A stretch of 34,050 nucleotides of DNA, taken from assembly GCA_014584605.1 (NCBI GenBank), contig JACTMO010000043.1, forward strand, positions 1 to 34,050. The letters run 5' to 3'. Origin of the DNA: Bacteroidota bacterium (GTDB lineage: Bacteria; Bacteroidota; Bacteroidia; Flavobacteriales_F; PHOS-HE28). A program made the position numbers and the translations under genes. Positions 7,994 to 16,043 of the stretch are shown here, piece after piece. Numbering within the stretch: the first letter of the stretch is position 1; every line of letters begins with the position of its first letter. Below the pieces are notes generated by a model. It had not been told where the DNA came from and did no database searches. It saw only the letters and a list, made by a program, of their open reading frames with translations.

Positions 7994-9895
7994 ATGCGGT
8001 CGCTCACCTTGCTCCTCTTCCTCGCGGGCCTTACCGCCGGTGCCCAGGACAGCATCACCGTGCATGCCCTGCAACGCGCGCTGGTGGTGACCGACCCGGC
8101 GCACGGCGTGCGCTATCTGCACAAGCGTGTGAAGCTGCCACCCGCCAGCACGCCGGTGCGCCGCATCCTGCTCAAGCTCACCTATGCCTGCCCCGACAGC
8201 CTGAATTGCGGCGAATGGGACTACCTGGACCATGTGTGGGTGAAGCCCCTGCACGGCACCGACACCATCGAACTGGCCCGCATGCTTACCCCCTACGGCG
8301 GCTATTACAAGCACGGCTGGCAATTCAGCTGGGGCTCCGATGTGAGCGAGCTCTGGCCGGTATTGCGCGACAGCGTGGAGCTGATCCACGTACACCACGG
8401 CTATGAGCCCAACAACGACCGCGGCTGGGCGGTGAGCCTGGACCTGCACTACATCACCGGCAAGGCCATCGCGCCGGTGCTGGGCATCCAGGAATTGTAC
8501 CGAGGCAGCTTTGCCTACGGCGACAGCAGCAAGCCCATCGAACAGGAGCTGGCACCGCGCACCATCCGCACCTTGCCCGGAGCCGAATGGCTGCGCATCC
8601 GCGCCCAGCAGACGGGCCACGGCATGAACCCCTCCGACGGCTGCGGTGAGTTCTGCGCGAAATGGCGCAGCATCAGCGTGGACGGCCGGGAGGTGGAGCA
8701 TCGCAAGCTGTGGAAGGAATGCGCCAGCAACCCGCTTTCGCCGCAGGCAGGTACATGGATCTTCGACCGCGCCGATTGGTGCCCGGGCGAAATGCAGCCG
8801 CCAGACCGGATCACCGTGCCCCTGGACCCTGGCCGGTCCGAACATGTGGTGGACATCCACATGGAGCCCTACACCACGGACAGCAGCACGGCTTTCACCA
8901 ACCTTTCCGCCTATGCCGTGCAACTGGGCCGGGCCACCGCCGCGCACGACGCGATGATCACCGAGGTATTGGTGCCCAGCGATGTACCACGCCACGCCCG
9001 CATGAATGCGACGCATGACGGCCCCCGGATCGTGATCGCCAACGCCGGAAGCGATACGCTGCGGTCGCTCACCATCCGCTACGGCAGCATGGGCGGTGCG
9101 ATGCGGACCTTTGAATGGCATGGCCTCCTGGCCTTCGGTGCCAGCGATACCGTGGACCTTCCTGGGCCGGTGGACCATGGAGCGGGACGCAAGGTGTTCC
9201 GGGCCGTGCTGGAGAAGCCGAACGGCAAGCGCGACGCCTGGCGTGCCGATAACAGCCTACGCAGCCCGTATGCCCCGGTGGATGTGCTGCCCGCCACCGT
9301 TGTGCTGCAGCTTCGCACCAACGCCCAGCCCGAGCACAATGCGCTGCGTCTGGCCGATGCTTCCGGCAAGGTGCTGGTGGACCGGCCGCTCGGCTCCCTG
9401 CGCGCCGATACGCTCTACTCCGACACTTTGCACCTGCCGCCCGCCACCTACCGCCTCCAATTGCAGGACACCGCCGGCGACGGGCTTGAGTTCTGGTACA
9501 ACACCGCGGGTGGAAGCGGCTACCTGCGCCTGCTGGACAGCGCGGGCCGGCTGCTCAAGAACTTCGAGAACGACTGCGGCAACGGCTTTGTCCATCTGTT
9601 CAGCACGGGCGACACGCCCACCGTGGCGCCGGACACCGTGCCGGTGATCAGCCTCTTCCCGCGCCGCACACAAGGCCGCACGCGCCTGGACTATTTCGCC
9701 AACGAAGTCTCCCTGCTGCACATCACGGTGAGCAGCGAGGACAGCACCGCGATCATGGAGATCAAGCCCTCACAGCCGGTGAAGGAAGCTTCCTTCCCCA
9801 TCGACATTTCCTGGGCCAAGCCGGGGCGCTATTACGTGGCGGTGCTTCGCGATGGCCGCACCGTGTTCCGCCAGCGGATCCGGTTGGAGAAGTAG
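7994..9895 (+). CDS. Secreted PNGase F-like protein with T9SS-like C-terminus
   Basis: The 633-residue protein has a signal peptide (MRSLTLLLFLAGLTAGA). Residues about 40-310 resemble both jelly-roll domains of Flavobacterium peptide-N-glycosidase F, which cuts N-glycans from asparagine. Asp76 in CGEWDYL matches the essential PNGase F Asp60, and Glu219 in GCGEFC matches Glu206; the TGHG and WCPG motifs are also kept. The third active-site acid, Glu118, appears replaced by His in VELIHVHHGYE. A beta-sandwich (about 320-450), a second beta module and a degenerate T9SS-type end (PGRYYVAVLRDGRTVFRQR) follow. Glycan-releasing activity is therefore possible but unproven. The start at 7994 is chosen because it begins the signal peptide and follows a -7-like box. 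A larger paralogue lies at 25559-29023. Confidence 0.8.
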   Translation: MRSLTLLLFLAGLTAGAQDSITVHALQRALVVTDPAHGVRYLHKRVKLPPASTPVRRILLKLTYACPDSLNCGEWDYLDHVWVKPLHGTDTIELARMLTPYGGYYKHGWQFSWGSDVSELWPVLRDSVELIHVHHGYEPNNDRGWAVSLDLHYITGKAIAPVLGIQELYRGSFAYGDSSKPIEQELAPRTIRTLPGAEWLRIRAQQTGHGMNPSDGCGEFCAKWRSISVDGREVEHRKLWKECASNPLSPQAGTWIFDRADWCPGEMQPPDRITVPLDPGRSEHVVDIHMEPYTTDSSTAFTNLSAYAVQLGRATAAHDAMITEVLVPSDVPRHARMNATHDGPRIVIANAGSDTLRSLTIRYGSMGGAMRTFEWHGLLAFGASDTVDLPGPVDHGAGRKVFRAVLEKPNGKRDAWRADNSLRSPYAPVDVLPATVVLQLRTNAQPEHNALRLADASGKVLVDRPLGSLRADTLYSDTLHLPPATYRLQLQDTAGDGLEFWYNTAGGSGYLRLLDSAGRLLKNFENDCGNGFVHLFSTGDTPTVAPDTVPVISLFPRRTQGRTRLDYFANEVSLLHITVSSEDSTAIMEIKPSQPVKEASFPIDISWAKPGRYYVAVLRDGRTVFRQRIRLEK

Positions 9896-9935
9896 GTGGG
9901 CAAATCACCCAAGTCTGATCCTATCGGATATCAGC

Positions 9936-10226
9936 CTAGGGTCCAAACTTCCGGTGTGACCGGCGTTTCAGGTGGCGCACTTGGTACACGATCACCTTAT
10001 CACCTTGTACTTCGTAGATCAAGCGATGCGGGAACTTGTGCAACTTCAGATAACGGAACGGCGACCTGCGTACTTCGAACATAGGGTTTCTTTCCAGCGT
10101 GGCATAGGCTTCAGTGATCTCGGCAATGAAGCGCTCGCCCAGGCCTGGCACCTTGCGTTGGTAGTAATCATATACCTCTGCAGCTTGCCGGATGGCAACC
10201 GCCTTTACCTCCAGCTTGTACTTCAT
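9936..10226 (-). CDS. RelE/ParE-family toxin
   Basis: The 96-residue basic protein has the RelE/ParE pattern: an N-terminal strand (MKYKLEVKAVAIRQ), a helical pair with YDYYQRKVPGLGERFIAEI, then the core strands RRSPFRYLKLHKFPHRLIYEVQGDKVIVYQVRHLKR. It could be a ribosome-dependent mRNA interferase or a gyrase poison; sequence alone does not decide. The start overlaps the antitoxin stop by 4 bases (ATGA), so the two are translationally coupled. Base composition is clearly lower in GC than the flanks (32 of 60 bases at 10021-10080), pointing to transfer. Confidence 0.88.
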   Translation of the reverse strand: MKYKLEVKAVAIRQAAEVYDYYQRKVPGLGERFIAEITEAYATLERNPMFEVRRSPFRYLKLHKFPHRLIYEVQGDKVIVYQVRHLKRRSHRKFGP

Positions 10227-10471
10227 CCCTTGAATCCTTCACGCATCATGCGGATGGATTCATCGGCGGTGTAGGACTTGGTCCTCCCGTTGTGGTGGTC
10301 GGCCCGTTGGGCCTCCAACTCGGCGATCTCCTCGTCCGTGAGATCTTGGTCCTCCTCCATGGCTTGAGGGAACGTTTTCTTGAGCAAGTCCATGATCTGC
10401 CGGATCACGTTCTCATCCCTGATGCTGGCCAATCGTTCCAACAGTTCCAATTTGACCGCTGCATTGTCCAT
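10223..10471 (-). CDS. Antitoxin of the RelE/ParE-type pair
   Basis: The 82-residue acidic protein sits directly upstream of the toxin gene, the normal antitoxin position. The N-terminal half (VKLELLERLASIRDENVIRQ) is helical. The middle is very acidic (MEEDQDLTDEEIAELEAQRA) and the tail TADESIRMMREGFKG is a probable toxin-binding segment. It resembles Bacteroidota putative addiction-module components without a clear DNA-binding fold. Expected to neutralise the toxin and possibly autoregulate the operon. Confidence 0.8.
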   Translation of the reverse strand: MDNAAVKLELLERLASIRDENVIRQIMDLLKKTFPQAMEEDQDLTDEEIAELEAQRADHHNGRTKSYTADESIRMMREGFKG

Positions 10472-10490
10472 CGTTCTGCGTTTCGTTCAG

Positions 10491-10498
10491 TAAAGATA
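10491..10498 (-). promoter_or_regulatory. Toxin-antitoxin operon -7 box
   Basis: On the minus strand TATCTTTA matches TAnnTTTG at all but the last position and lies 19 bases before the antitoxin ATG, leaving a leader of about 16 bases. A TTG lies 22 bases upstream of the box (10521-10523) as a possible -33 element. Confidence 0.5.
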
Positions 10499-10571
10499 GG
10501 GTCGGGCAACCTTGAAGATCAAGCCATGAACGTATGAGCGACCTGCCGCACTGGCTCGTGCGATCCAGGAG

Positions 10572-10622
10572 CTGCGCAATGGGCGCACGGTGTTCCGCCA
10601 GCGGATCCGGCTGGAACGTTGA
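10572..10622 (+). pseudogene. 3' remnant of a PNGase F-like paralogue
   Basis: The last 16 codons and stop of the gene ending at 9895 reappear here: LRNGRTVFRQRIRLER against LRDGRTVFRQRIRLEK. A 21-base stretch is identical (9863-9883 and 10590-10610). Five of seven differing codons are synonymous and the K/R change is conservative, the pattern left by selection on protein, so this looks like the end of a diverged duplicate gene. The frame is open only back to 10530 and has no similarity to the parent before about 10570. The rest of the copy is gone; the toxin-antitoxin pair lies between the two ends. Confidence 0.75.
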
Positions 10623-10634
10623 CCGACCCCGGCC

Positions 10635-12137
10635 TCACTCCAGGAACAAAAGCCTCCGCGCGGCCAGGCGCTCGCCCGAGCCCGTGTACAGGCACACCAG
10701 ACCGGGACCCGAAAGCGGCACGGGCATCCGCTGCACGCCGCCCGACACTACGGCCGTCAGCACCGACCTGCCCGATAGGTCCAGCACACTGATCCGCCCG
10801 GCCTCCGGCGCATCCAGCACCAGCACACGTCCTTCGGCACGGAGCATGCCACCGACCTCGGTTCCCCGATCCTGTAGGGCTGTCGCGAACAGGCCCTCGT
10901 AACAACCGATATCGAAGGTGCCCCCCTGCGGACGCGGCGAGCCATCCAGGTCGTCGGTCAACACGTCCGACACGGCATCCGTGCCTGCGTCCACCTGCTG
11001 GGCCGCAGCGCTCAGCGGATGGAAGTCGGTCCCGGGATCGACGAACAAGGCGGTCTGCGGGCCCACCACGGCGCTGTTCGCATCGTAGCCGAGGGCCTGC
11101 CACCCGGCCAGGTCCAGGATGGTCGCATCCCCATCGGGGCTCAGCCGGGCAGTGACCAGGTTGTGGTCGCTTACGAACCCGGTGAGCGCGCTGGCGGCGA
11201 TGACGATGCTGCCCCGCCAGGCGTGCTGGTTGATGAGGATGTTGTTGAGCACCCGGTTCCCCGTGCAACCCTCGGCGATGTTCACGCACCACCGCGCATC
11301 GCCGGCGTTGATGATGGTGTTGTTGTACACCTTGTTACCCGTGCTGGGCGCACCACCATCGATCTGATACAGGCTGAGCCCACTGGCGTGGTTGTCGTAC
11401 AGCAGGTTGTTGTACAACATGGCGTTCAACACGCCGTCACAGTTGATCCCGCTTCCGCCGCCCACGCCATTGCCGTGGATGATGTTGCCGTACACCTGCG
11501 CGTTGCTGATGGTGCCATCGCCGCCCATGCTCTCATCCCCGTTCATGTGGATGCCGTTGGCGTTGTTGTCCGCACACCGGTTGAACCGGATGATGGGGTC
11601 ATCGGCGCTGTTGCTGACGTAGATGCCGTGTTCATCCACGCTCCCCATGCACACGTTGTGCTCGATGAGGACGTGCTCGGCGAAACCCGTCAGGATGCCC
11701 CACTTGTAGTTGTCGGCGCAGTGGTTGTAACGGATGGAGACATGGTCGGAAAGCGCGGTCCGGATCCCGGTCCGCGGCATGCCGTTCACCGTGAACCCCT
11801 GGACCACCACCCACTCCACCCCTTCCACGTTGATGCCGTCGAGCCCATTGTAGCTGCACGGGCTGGTGATGTTCACCCCGGGTCCGACACCGAGGAAGAC
11901 GATGGGCGCGGTGGATGTGCCGCTGTGGTCCATGGCCGCGAAGCCCTGGTAGTTGCCCGGATGCACCAGCACCGTGTCCCCGGCCAGCGCCATATCGGCA
12001 CCATGCTGCGGGGTGGCCCAGGCCGTGGCGATGCTGAGGCCACTGGCCGCATCACTGCCTGTGGCGGACACGTGCCAGGTACCGGCATGGAGCATTGCAC
12101 CCATGCCGATGCTTGCGGAGGCGATGAGGGTTCTCAT
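10635..12137 (-). CDS. Secreted right-handed beta-helix protein, T9SS-like C-terminus
   Basis: The 500-residue protein has a short signal (MRTLIASASIGMGAMLHA) and then THVS-like WHVSATGSDAASGLS, the usual opening of secreted pectate-lyase-like beta helices. Residues about 60-330 form parallel beta-helix coils with repeated N-x-x-x-N-x-(I/G) steps (VLIEHNVCMG, IIRFNRCADN, VYGNIIHGN, MLYNNLLYDN). Residues about 350-415 carry the PxxDxGxYE-type end seen in choice-of-anchor beta-helix proteins (DIGCYEG). The last 70 residues look like a divergent T9SS sorting domain. It could bind or cut polysaccharide; no catalytic residues can be assigned. The gene converges on the PNGase-like remnant, with stops 13 bases apart. 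Confidence 0.82.
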   Translation of the reverse strand: MRTLIASASIGMGAMLHAGTWHVSATGSDAASGLSIATAWATPQHGADMALAGDTVLVHPGNYQGFAAMDHSGTSTAPIVFLGVGPGVNITSPCSYNGLDGINVEGVEWVVVQGFTVNGMPRTGIRTALSDHVSIRYNHCADNYKWGILTGFAEHVLIEHNVCMGSVDEHGIYVSNSADDPIIRFNRCADNNANGIHMNGDESMGGDGTISNAQVYGNIIHGNGVGGGSGINCDGVLNAMLYNNLLYDNHASGLSLYQIDGGAPSTGNKVYNNTIINAGDARWCVNIAEGCTGNRVLNNILINQHAWRGSIVIAASALTGFVSDHNLVTARLSPDGDATILDLAGWQALGYDANSAVVGPQTALFVDPGTDFHPLSAAAQQVDAGTDAVSDVLTDDLDGSPRPQGGTFDIGCYEGLFATALQDRGTEVGGMLRAEGRVLVLDAPEAGRISVLDLSGRSVLTAVVSGGVQRMPVPLSGPGLVCLYTGSGERLAARRLLFLE

Positions 12138-12141
12138 GCAC

Positions 12142-12149
12142 CATACCTA
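12142..12149 (-). promoter_or_regulatory. -7 box next to the beta-helix start codon
   Basis: Minus-strand TAGGTATG is a one-mismatch TAnnTTTG box ending 4 bases (GTGC) before the ATG at 12137. The 189 bases between this gene and cphA hold nothing else I can support. Confidence 0.5.
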
Positions 12150-12326
12150 CGGACATGGGCATCGCAGCATCCCTGGATCTCGACGAGCGAAGGGGGCATC
12201 CCCACGAGCTGGAGCCCCACAAGGACCGATGGGCACCGGTCACCAAGGTGGGCGCACCTGCCAGCCGCCCACAGCCACATGTTCGGCACTACCGGGACCG
12301 GGCCGGGCCGGACCACGTCCTTCTGC

Positions 12327-14993
12327 TCAATTCCCCACCAGCTCTTTGTTCCGGTTGGGGATGTCCTCCTTGCTGAAGGACACGCGGTCGTCCTCTTCCT
12401 TCAGCTTCATCACAAGTTCCAGGGCGTCGGGCACCACGTCGCTGCAGAGCACCAGGAATTCGCCGGGCACGGCGGTCTTGATGGCATGGCGGATGGCTTC
12501 CTCTTCCTTCTTGATCACCGTGTACTTCTTGTTGGGATCAATCTCCTTGATGCCTTTCACCATGAGGGCGATGATGTCGTCGTCGCTCTTGCCGCGCAGG
12601 TTGCGGTCCTGGCGGATGATGATCTCGTCGAACATGCGGGCGCTGAGGCGGCCCAGGTTGACCGTATCCTCGTCGCGACGGTCGCCCACCCCGGCGATGA
12701 CGCCGATCTTGGGGCTGTCCGGCACCTTGCTGAGGAAGCGGCCCAGGGCCTCGAAGCCATGGGGGTTGTGGGCGTAGTCCACCACCACCTGGAAATTCTT
12801 GAACTGGAACAGGTTGAGGCGGCCGGGGGTTTGCGCGGGCGAGGGCACGAAGGTGGCCAGCGCCTGGCGCAGCTCCTCGATCTTCACCCCGCGCACATAG
12901 GCGGCGAGCACGGCCGGCAGCACGTTCTGGATGTTGAACACCGCACGCCCGCCATAGGTGAGGGGCACGTTGGCGGCCTTCTCGATGCGCAGCTTCCACT
13001 CCCCCTTGCTGATGGTGATGAAGCCGTTCTCATAGATGGCCGCGAGCCCGCCCAGCTTGCAGTGCTGACGGATCAGGCGGTTGTTCTCGTCGAGGCTGAA
13101 GAGCGCGATCCTGCAGTCGCAGGCCTTGCGCATGGCCATCACGCGCTCGTCATCCGCGTTCAGAATGGCATAGCCGTCGCGGCGTACGCTGCGCGGCACC
13201 ACGCTCTTCACCTGGGCCAGTTCATCGATGGTGTTGATGTCCTTCAGGCCGAGGTGGTCGGCGGCCACGTTGGTGACCACACCCACATCGCAGTGCTCAA
13301 AGCCCAGGCCCGCCCGCAGGATGCCGCCGCGCGCGGTCTCCAGCACGGCCATGTCCACCAGCGGGTCCTTGAGCACGAACTGCGCGCTCACCGGACCTGT
13401 GCAGTCGCCGGTCATCAGCATCCGGTTCATGATGTACACCCCGTCCGTGCAGGTCATGCCCACCTTGTGCCCCACGCTGCGCATCAGGTGGGCGATGAGG
13501 CGGGTGGTGGTGGTCTTGCCGTTGGTGCCGGTGATGCTGATGATGGGGATGCGGCTGGGTGCTCCCGGCGGGAAGAGCATGTCCACCACGGGTTCGGCCA
13601 CGTTGCGGCCGATGCCCTCGGTGGGTTCCAGGTGCATGCGGAAGCCCGGTGCCGCGTTCACCTCCAGCACCGCGCCGCCGGTCTCGCCGATGGGCTGGGT
13701 GATGTCGTCGGTCATGATGTCGATGCCGCAGATGTCCAGGTCGATGATGCGGCTGATGCGCTCGGCCATGAAGACGTTGTAGGAGTGCACCACCTCGGTC
13801 ACGTCGGTGGCGGTGCCGCCCGTGCTGAGGTTGGCCGTGGCCTTGAGGTACACCACCTCGTCCTTGGGTGGCACGTTCTCCGGGGTCATGCCGCGCCGGG
13901 CCAGGAGCTTCTCGGTGTGGTCGTCGATGTCGATCCGTGTGAGCACCTTCTCATGGCCGTAGCCCCGTCGGGGGTCCTGGTTCACTTCCTCGACGAGCTC
14001 GGCGATGCTGCGCCGGCCATCGCCGACGACACAGGCCGGGGTGCGCTTGGCGGCGGCCACGAACTGGTGGTTGATGACCAGGAGCCGGTGGTCCAGCCCG
14101 GTGATGTACCGTTCCACGATCACGCTCCGGCTGATCTCCCTGGCCTTGGCCAGGGCGGCAACGGCCTCCTCCCAGGTCTTGATGCCAATGGTGGCGCCGC
14201 GTCCGTGGTTGCCCCCGATGGGTTTGATGACGCAGGGATAGCCCACGACCTCCAGGGCATCCTTGAGCCCCTCTTCCGTCCGGACCACGCGCCCCTTGGG
14301 CACGGGGATCTCGTAGCTCTCCAGCAGCTGCTTGGTCTCCTCCTTGTCGCAGGCGATCTCCACGCCGATGTTGCTGGTGCGGCTGGTGATGGTGGCCCGG
14401 ATGCGCTTCTGATGCACCCCATGACCGAGCTGCACGAGGCTCTGTCCGTTGAGACGCAGGTAGGGTATCCCGCGGTTCACGGCCTCCTGGACGATGCTGG
14501 CGGTGCTGGGCCCCAGACGGCTCTCCTCGCGCAGTTCGCGCATCTTCTGGATGTCGGCCTCCAGGTCGTACGGTTCGCCGGAGACGAGGGCCTCGGCGAT
14601 GCGCACGGCGGCGCGGGCGGCATACAGGCCCACGGGCTCCTCCATGTAGCTGAACACCACATTGTACACCCCATCCTGACCGGTGCTGCGCGTGCGGCCG
14701 AAACCGGTGTCCATGCCGGCAAGGGTCTGGATCTCCAGGGCGATGTGCTCGATCACATGGCCCATCCAGGTGCCCCGCTGCACCCGTTCCCAGAAACCGC
14801 CCTCGTGCTCCTCGCTGCACCGATGGCTGAAGGTGGAGGGAAGCAGCTTGGTGAGCCGTTCATAGAAACCGGGGATCGTGTCCGTTGGCCGTTCCTCGAG
14901 CTCCTGGATGTCGAGGCGCATCACGATGAGGTGATGACGCCTCACCGACCAATGGTTGGGGCCTCGCATGGCCTCGATACGGAGAATGCGCAT
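12327..14993 (-). CDS. cphA: Cyanophycin synthetase CphA
   Basis: The 888-residue enzyme polymerises aspartate and arginine into the nitrogen reserve cyanophycin with ATP. All three parts are present. The N-domain starts MRILRIEAMRGPNHWS and keeps an HxxEH motif (His79-Glu82-His83), the proposed primer-making hydrolase site. The ATP-grasp domain (about 215-470) holds KPIGGNHGRGATIG (258-270) and ends in EVNAAPGFRMH, adding Asp. The Mur-ligase domain has the P-loop GTNGKTTTTR (489-498) and adds Arg. Length fits the family. The frame continues 18 codons upstream, but the conserved N-terminus fixes the ATG at 14993. It is divergent from cphB, so synthesis and breakdown share one control region of 145 bases. 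Confidence 0.96.
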   Translation of the reverse strand: MRILRIEAMRGPNHWSVRRHHLIVMRLDIQELEERPTDTIPGFYERLTKLLPSTFSHRCSEEHEGGFWERVQRGTWMGHVIEHIALEIQTLAGMDTGFGRTRSTGQDGVYNVVFSYMEEPVGLYAARAAVRIAEALVSGEPYDLEADIQKMRELREESRLGPSTASIVQEAVNRGIPYLRLNGQSLVQLGHGVHQKRIRATITSRTSNIGVEIACDKEETKQLLESYEIPVPKGRVVRTEEGLKDALEVVGYPCVIKPIGGNHGRGATIGIKTWEEAVAALAKAREISRSVIVERYITGLDHRLLVINHQFVAAAKRTPACVVGDGRRSIAELVEEVNQDPRRGYGHEKVLTRIDIDDHTEKLLARRGMTPENVPPKDEVVYLKATANLSTGGTATDVTEVVHSYNVFMAERISRIIDLDICGIDIMTDDITQPIGETGGAVLEVNAAPGFRMHLEPTEGIGRNVAEPVVDMLFPPGAPSRIPIISITGTNGKTTTTRLIAHLMRSVGHKVGMTCTDGVYIMNRMLMTGDCTGPVSAQFVLKDPLVDMAVLETARGGILRAGLGFEHCDVGVVTNVAADHLGLKDINTIDELAQVKSVVPRSVRRDGYAILNADDERVMAMRKACDCRIALFSLDENNRLIRQHCKLGGLAAIYENGFITISKGEWKLRIEKAANVPLTYGGRAVFNIQNVLPAVLAAYVRGVKIEELRQALATFVPSPAQTPGRLNLFQFKNFQVVVDYAHNPHGFEALGRFLSKVPDSPKIGVIAGVGDRRDEDTVNLGRLSARMFDEIIIRQDRNLRGKSDDDIIALMVKGIKEIDPNKKYTVIKKEEEAIRHAIKTAVPGEFLVLCSDVVPDALELVMKLKEEDDRVSFSKEDIPNRNKELVGN

Positions 14994-15016
14994 GGTAGCG
15001 GGATGGGTGAACGGCG

Positions 15017-15048
15017 GGAAGATAGGGGGCCTTCTGTTGTTCATCAAA
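15017..15048 (-). promoter_or_regulatory. cphA promoter (-33 TTTG and -7 box)
   Basis: On the minus strand TTTG (15048-15045) lies exactly 20 bases upstream of TATCTTCC (15024-15017), close to the Bacteroidota layout of TTTG and TAnnTTTG. The box ends 23 bases before the cphA ATG. Confidence 0.5.
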
Positions 15049-15084
15049 TCCGGCGGCAGGCTGGACCGCGATCGGCCGGTCGGC

Positions 15085-15092
15085 TACTTTCG
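15085..15092 (+). promoter_or_regulatory. cphB -7 box
   Basis: TACTTTCG is a one-mismatch TAnnTTTG box on the plus strand, 46 bases before the cphB ATG. It faces away from the cphA promoter 37 bases to its left, giving a back-to-back arrangement suited to shared regulation. Confidence 0.45.
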
Positions 15093-15138
15093 CGCTGGCC
15101 GGTGGGTCGCACGGGCCACGGGGGCGGGGGCACCAAAC

Positions 15139-16014
15139 ATGCACATGACACCCAAAGGCAAGCTGATCGCCATTGGCGGCAACGAGGACAAGGGCAACTC
15201 ACCGGAGGCCGGCCACCACAGCAAGGTCTTCCATCACAACTTCATCGAGGACGGCATTCTGAAACGGATCGTGCGCGAGGCCGGCGGGCCGGAGCGGAGG
15301 ATCGCCGTGATCACCAGCGCCAGCAGCATCCCCGAGGAGGTCGGGGCCAACTACGTGGAGGCCTTCGGCCGCCTGGGGGCCCGGAACATCGACGTGATGG
15401 ACATACGCGACCGCAGCGACGTGCGGCCGGCGATGATCAAGAGGCTGGCCCGCGCGGACGCCGTGATGATGAGCGGCGGCAACCAGCTGCGGCTCACCAC
15501 CGTCTTCGGGGGCACCGCGTTCCTGCAATTGATGAAGCGGCGTTACATGGAAGAGCCCGGGTTCGTGATCGCGGGCACCAGCGCGGGGGCCATGTGCATG
15601 AGCAGCACCATGATCTACCAGGGGCACAGCTCCAGCGGCCTCATCAAGGGCGGCGTGAAGATGACCACCGGTGCGGGCCTGATCCAGGACGTGATCATCG
15701 ACAGCCACTTCGTGGAGCGGGGCCGGTTCAGCCGGCTTACCCAGGCCGTGGCGGGCAACCCCAACAGCATCGGCATCGGCCTCGGGGAGGACACCGGCGT
15801 GGTGATCACCGACGGCGACATGCTGGAGACCATCGGCGGCGGCCAGGTGATGATCTTCGACGGACATGACATCACATACAGCGACCTGGCCGATGTGGAG
15901 GAGGGCCATCCCTTCAGCATCGAGGGCATGCGGGTGCACATCATCAGCAAGGGCCACTGCTACAGTGTGAAGCAGCGCATGTTCACCGCCGTGAAGGTGC
16001 CCCAGCGGGGCTGA
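15139..16014 (+). CDS. cphB: Cyanophycinase CphB
   Basis: The 291-residue serine peptidase (family S51) cuts cyanophycin into beta-Asp-Arg dipeptides. The nucleophile is Ser148 in IAGTSAGAM (residues 144-152). Other family segments are AIGGNEDKG (11-19), AVITSASS (56-63), MMSGGNQLRLT (110-120) and IDSHFVERGRFSRL. There is no signal peptide, so it is cytoplasmic, as expected for mobilising an internal store; exported relatives (CphE) have one. The start is MHMTPKGKL at 15139; ATG 15145 is equally possible. No dipeptidase (IadA or IaaA type) for the final step is present in the window. Confidence 0.96.
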   Translation: MHMTPKGKLIAIGGNEDKGNSPEAGHHSKVFHHNFIEDGILKRIVREAGGPERRIAVITSASSIPEEVGANYVEAFGRLGARNIDVMDIRDRSDVRPAMIKRLARADAVMMSGGNQLRLTTVFGGTAFLQLMKRRYMEEPGFVIAGTSAGAMCMSSTMIYQGHSSSGLIKGGVKMTTGAGLIQDVIIDSHFVERGRFSRLTQAVAGNPNSIGIGLGEDTGVVITDGDMLETIGGGQVMIFDGHDITYSDLADVEEGHPFSIEGMRVHIISKGHCYSVKQRMFTAVKVPQRG

Positions 16015-16030
16015 TCGCCGCCACGAGCCC

Positions 16031-16038
16031 CATCTTTG
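16031..16038 (+). promoter_or_regulatory. -7-like box before the DUF3817 gene
   Basis: CATCTTTG ends 5 bases before the ATG at 16044, only 17 bases after the cphB stop. It suggests independent initiation, although read-through from cphB is also possible. Confidence 0.45.
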
Positions 16039-16043
16039 CCCGC

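Noticed and set aside
12155..12376. A short plus-strand frame in the gap between the beta-helix gene and cphA
   Set aside because: It runs into the cphA 3' end, is proline- and histidine-rich without a recognisable fold, and has no promoter box. The 189-base gap is left as noncoding.
14994..15047. An 18-codon N-terminal extension of CphA
   Set aside because: The family N-terminus is MRILRIEAMRGPN, and the extension would place the start inside the promoter region.
11019..15869. A 1616-codon open frame on the plus strand, antisense to the beta-helix gene and cphA
   Set aside because: It runs through two intergenic regions, is rich in His, Val, Gly and Ala with no domain or repeat, and is the expected shadow of GC-rich codons. 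The opposite strand holds clear cphA motifs.
15999..16011. GCCCC-AGC-GGGGC hairpin at the cphB stop
   Set aside because: It overlaps the end of the coding sequence, has a 3-base loop and lacks a T tract, so it is not called a terminator.
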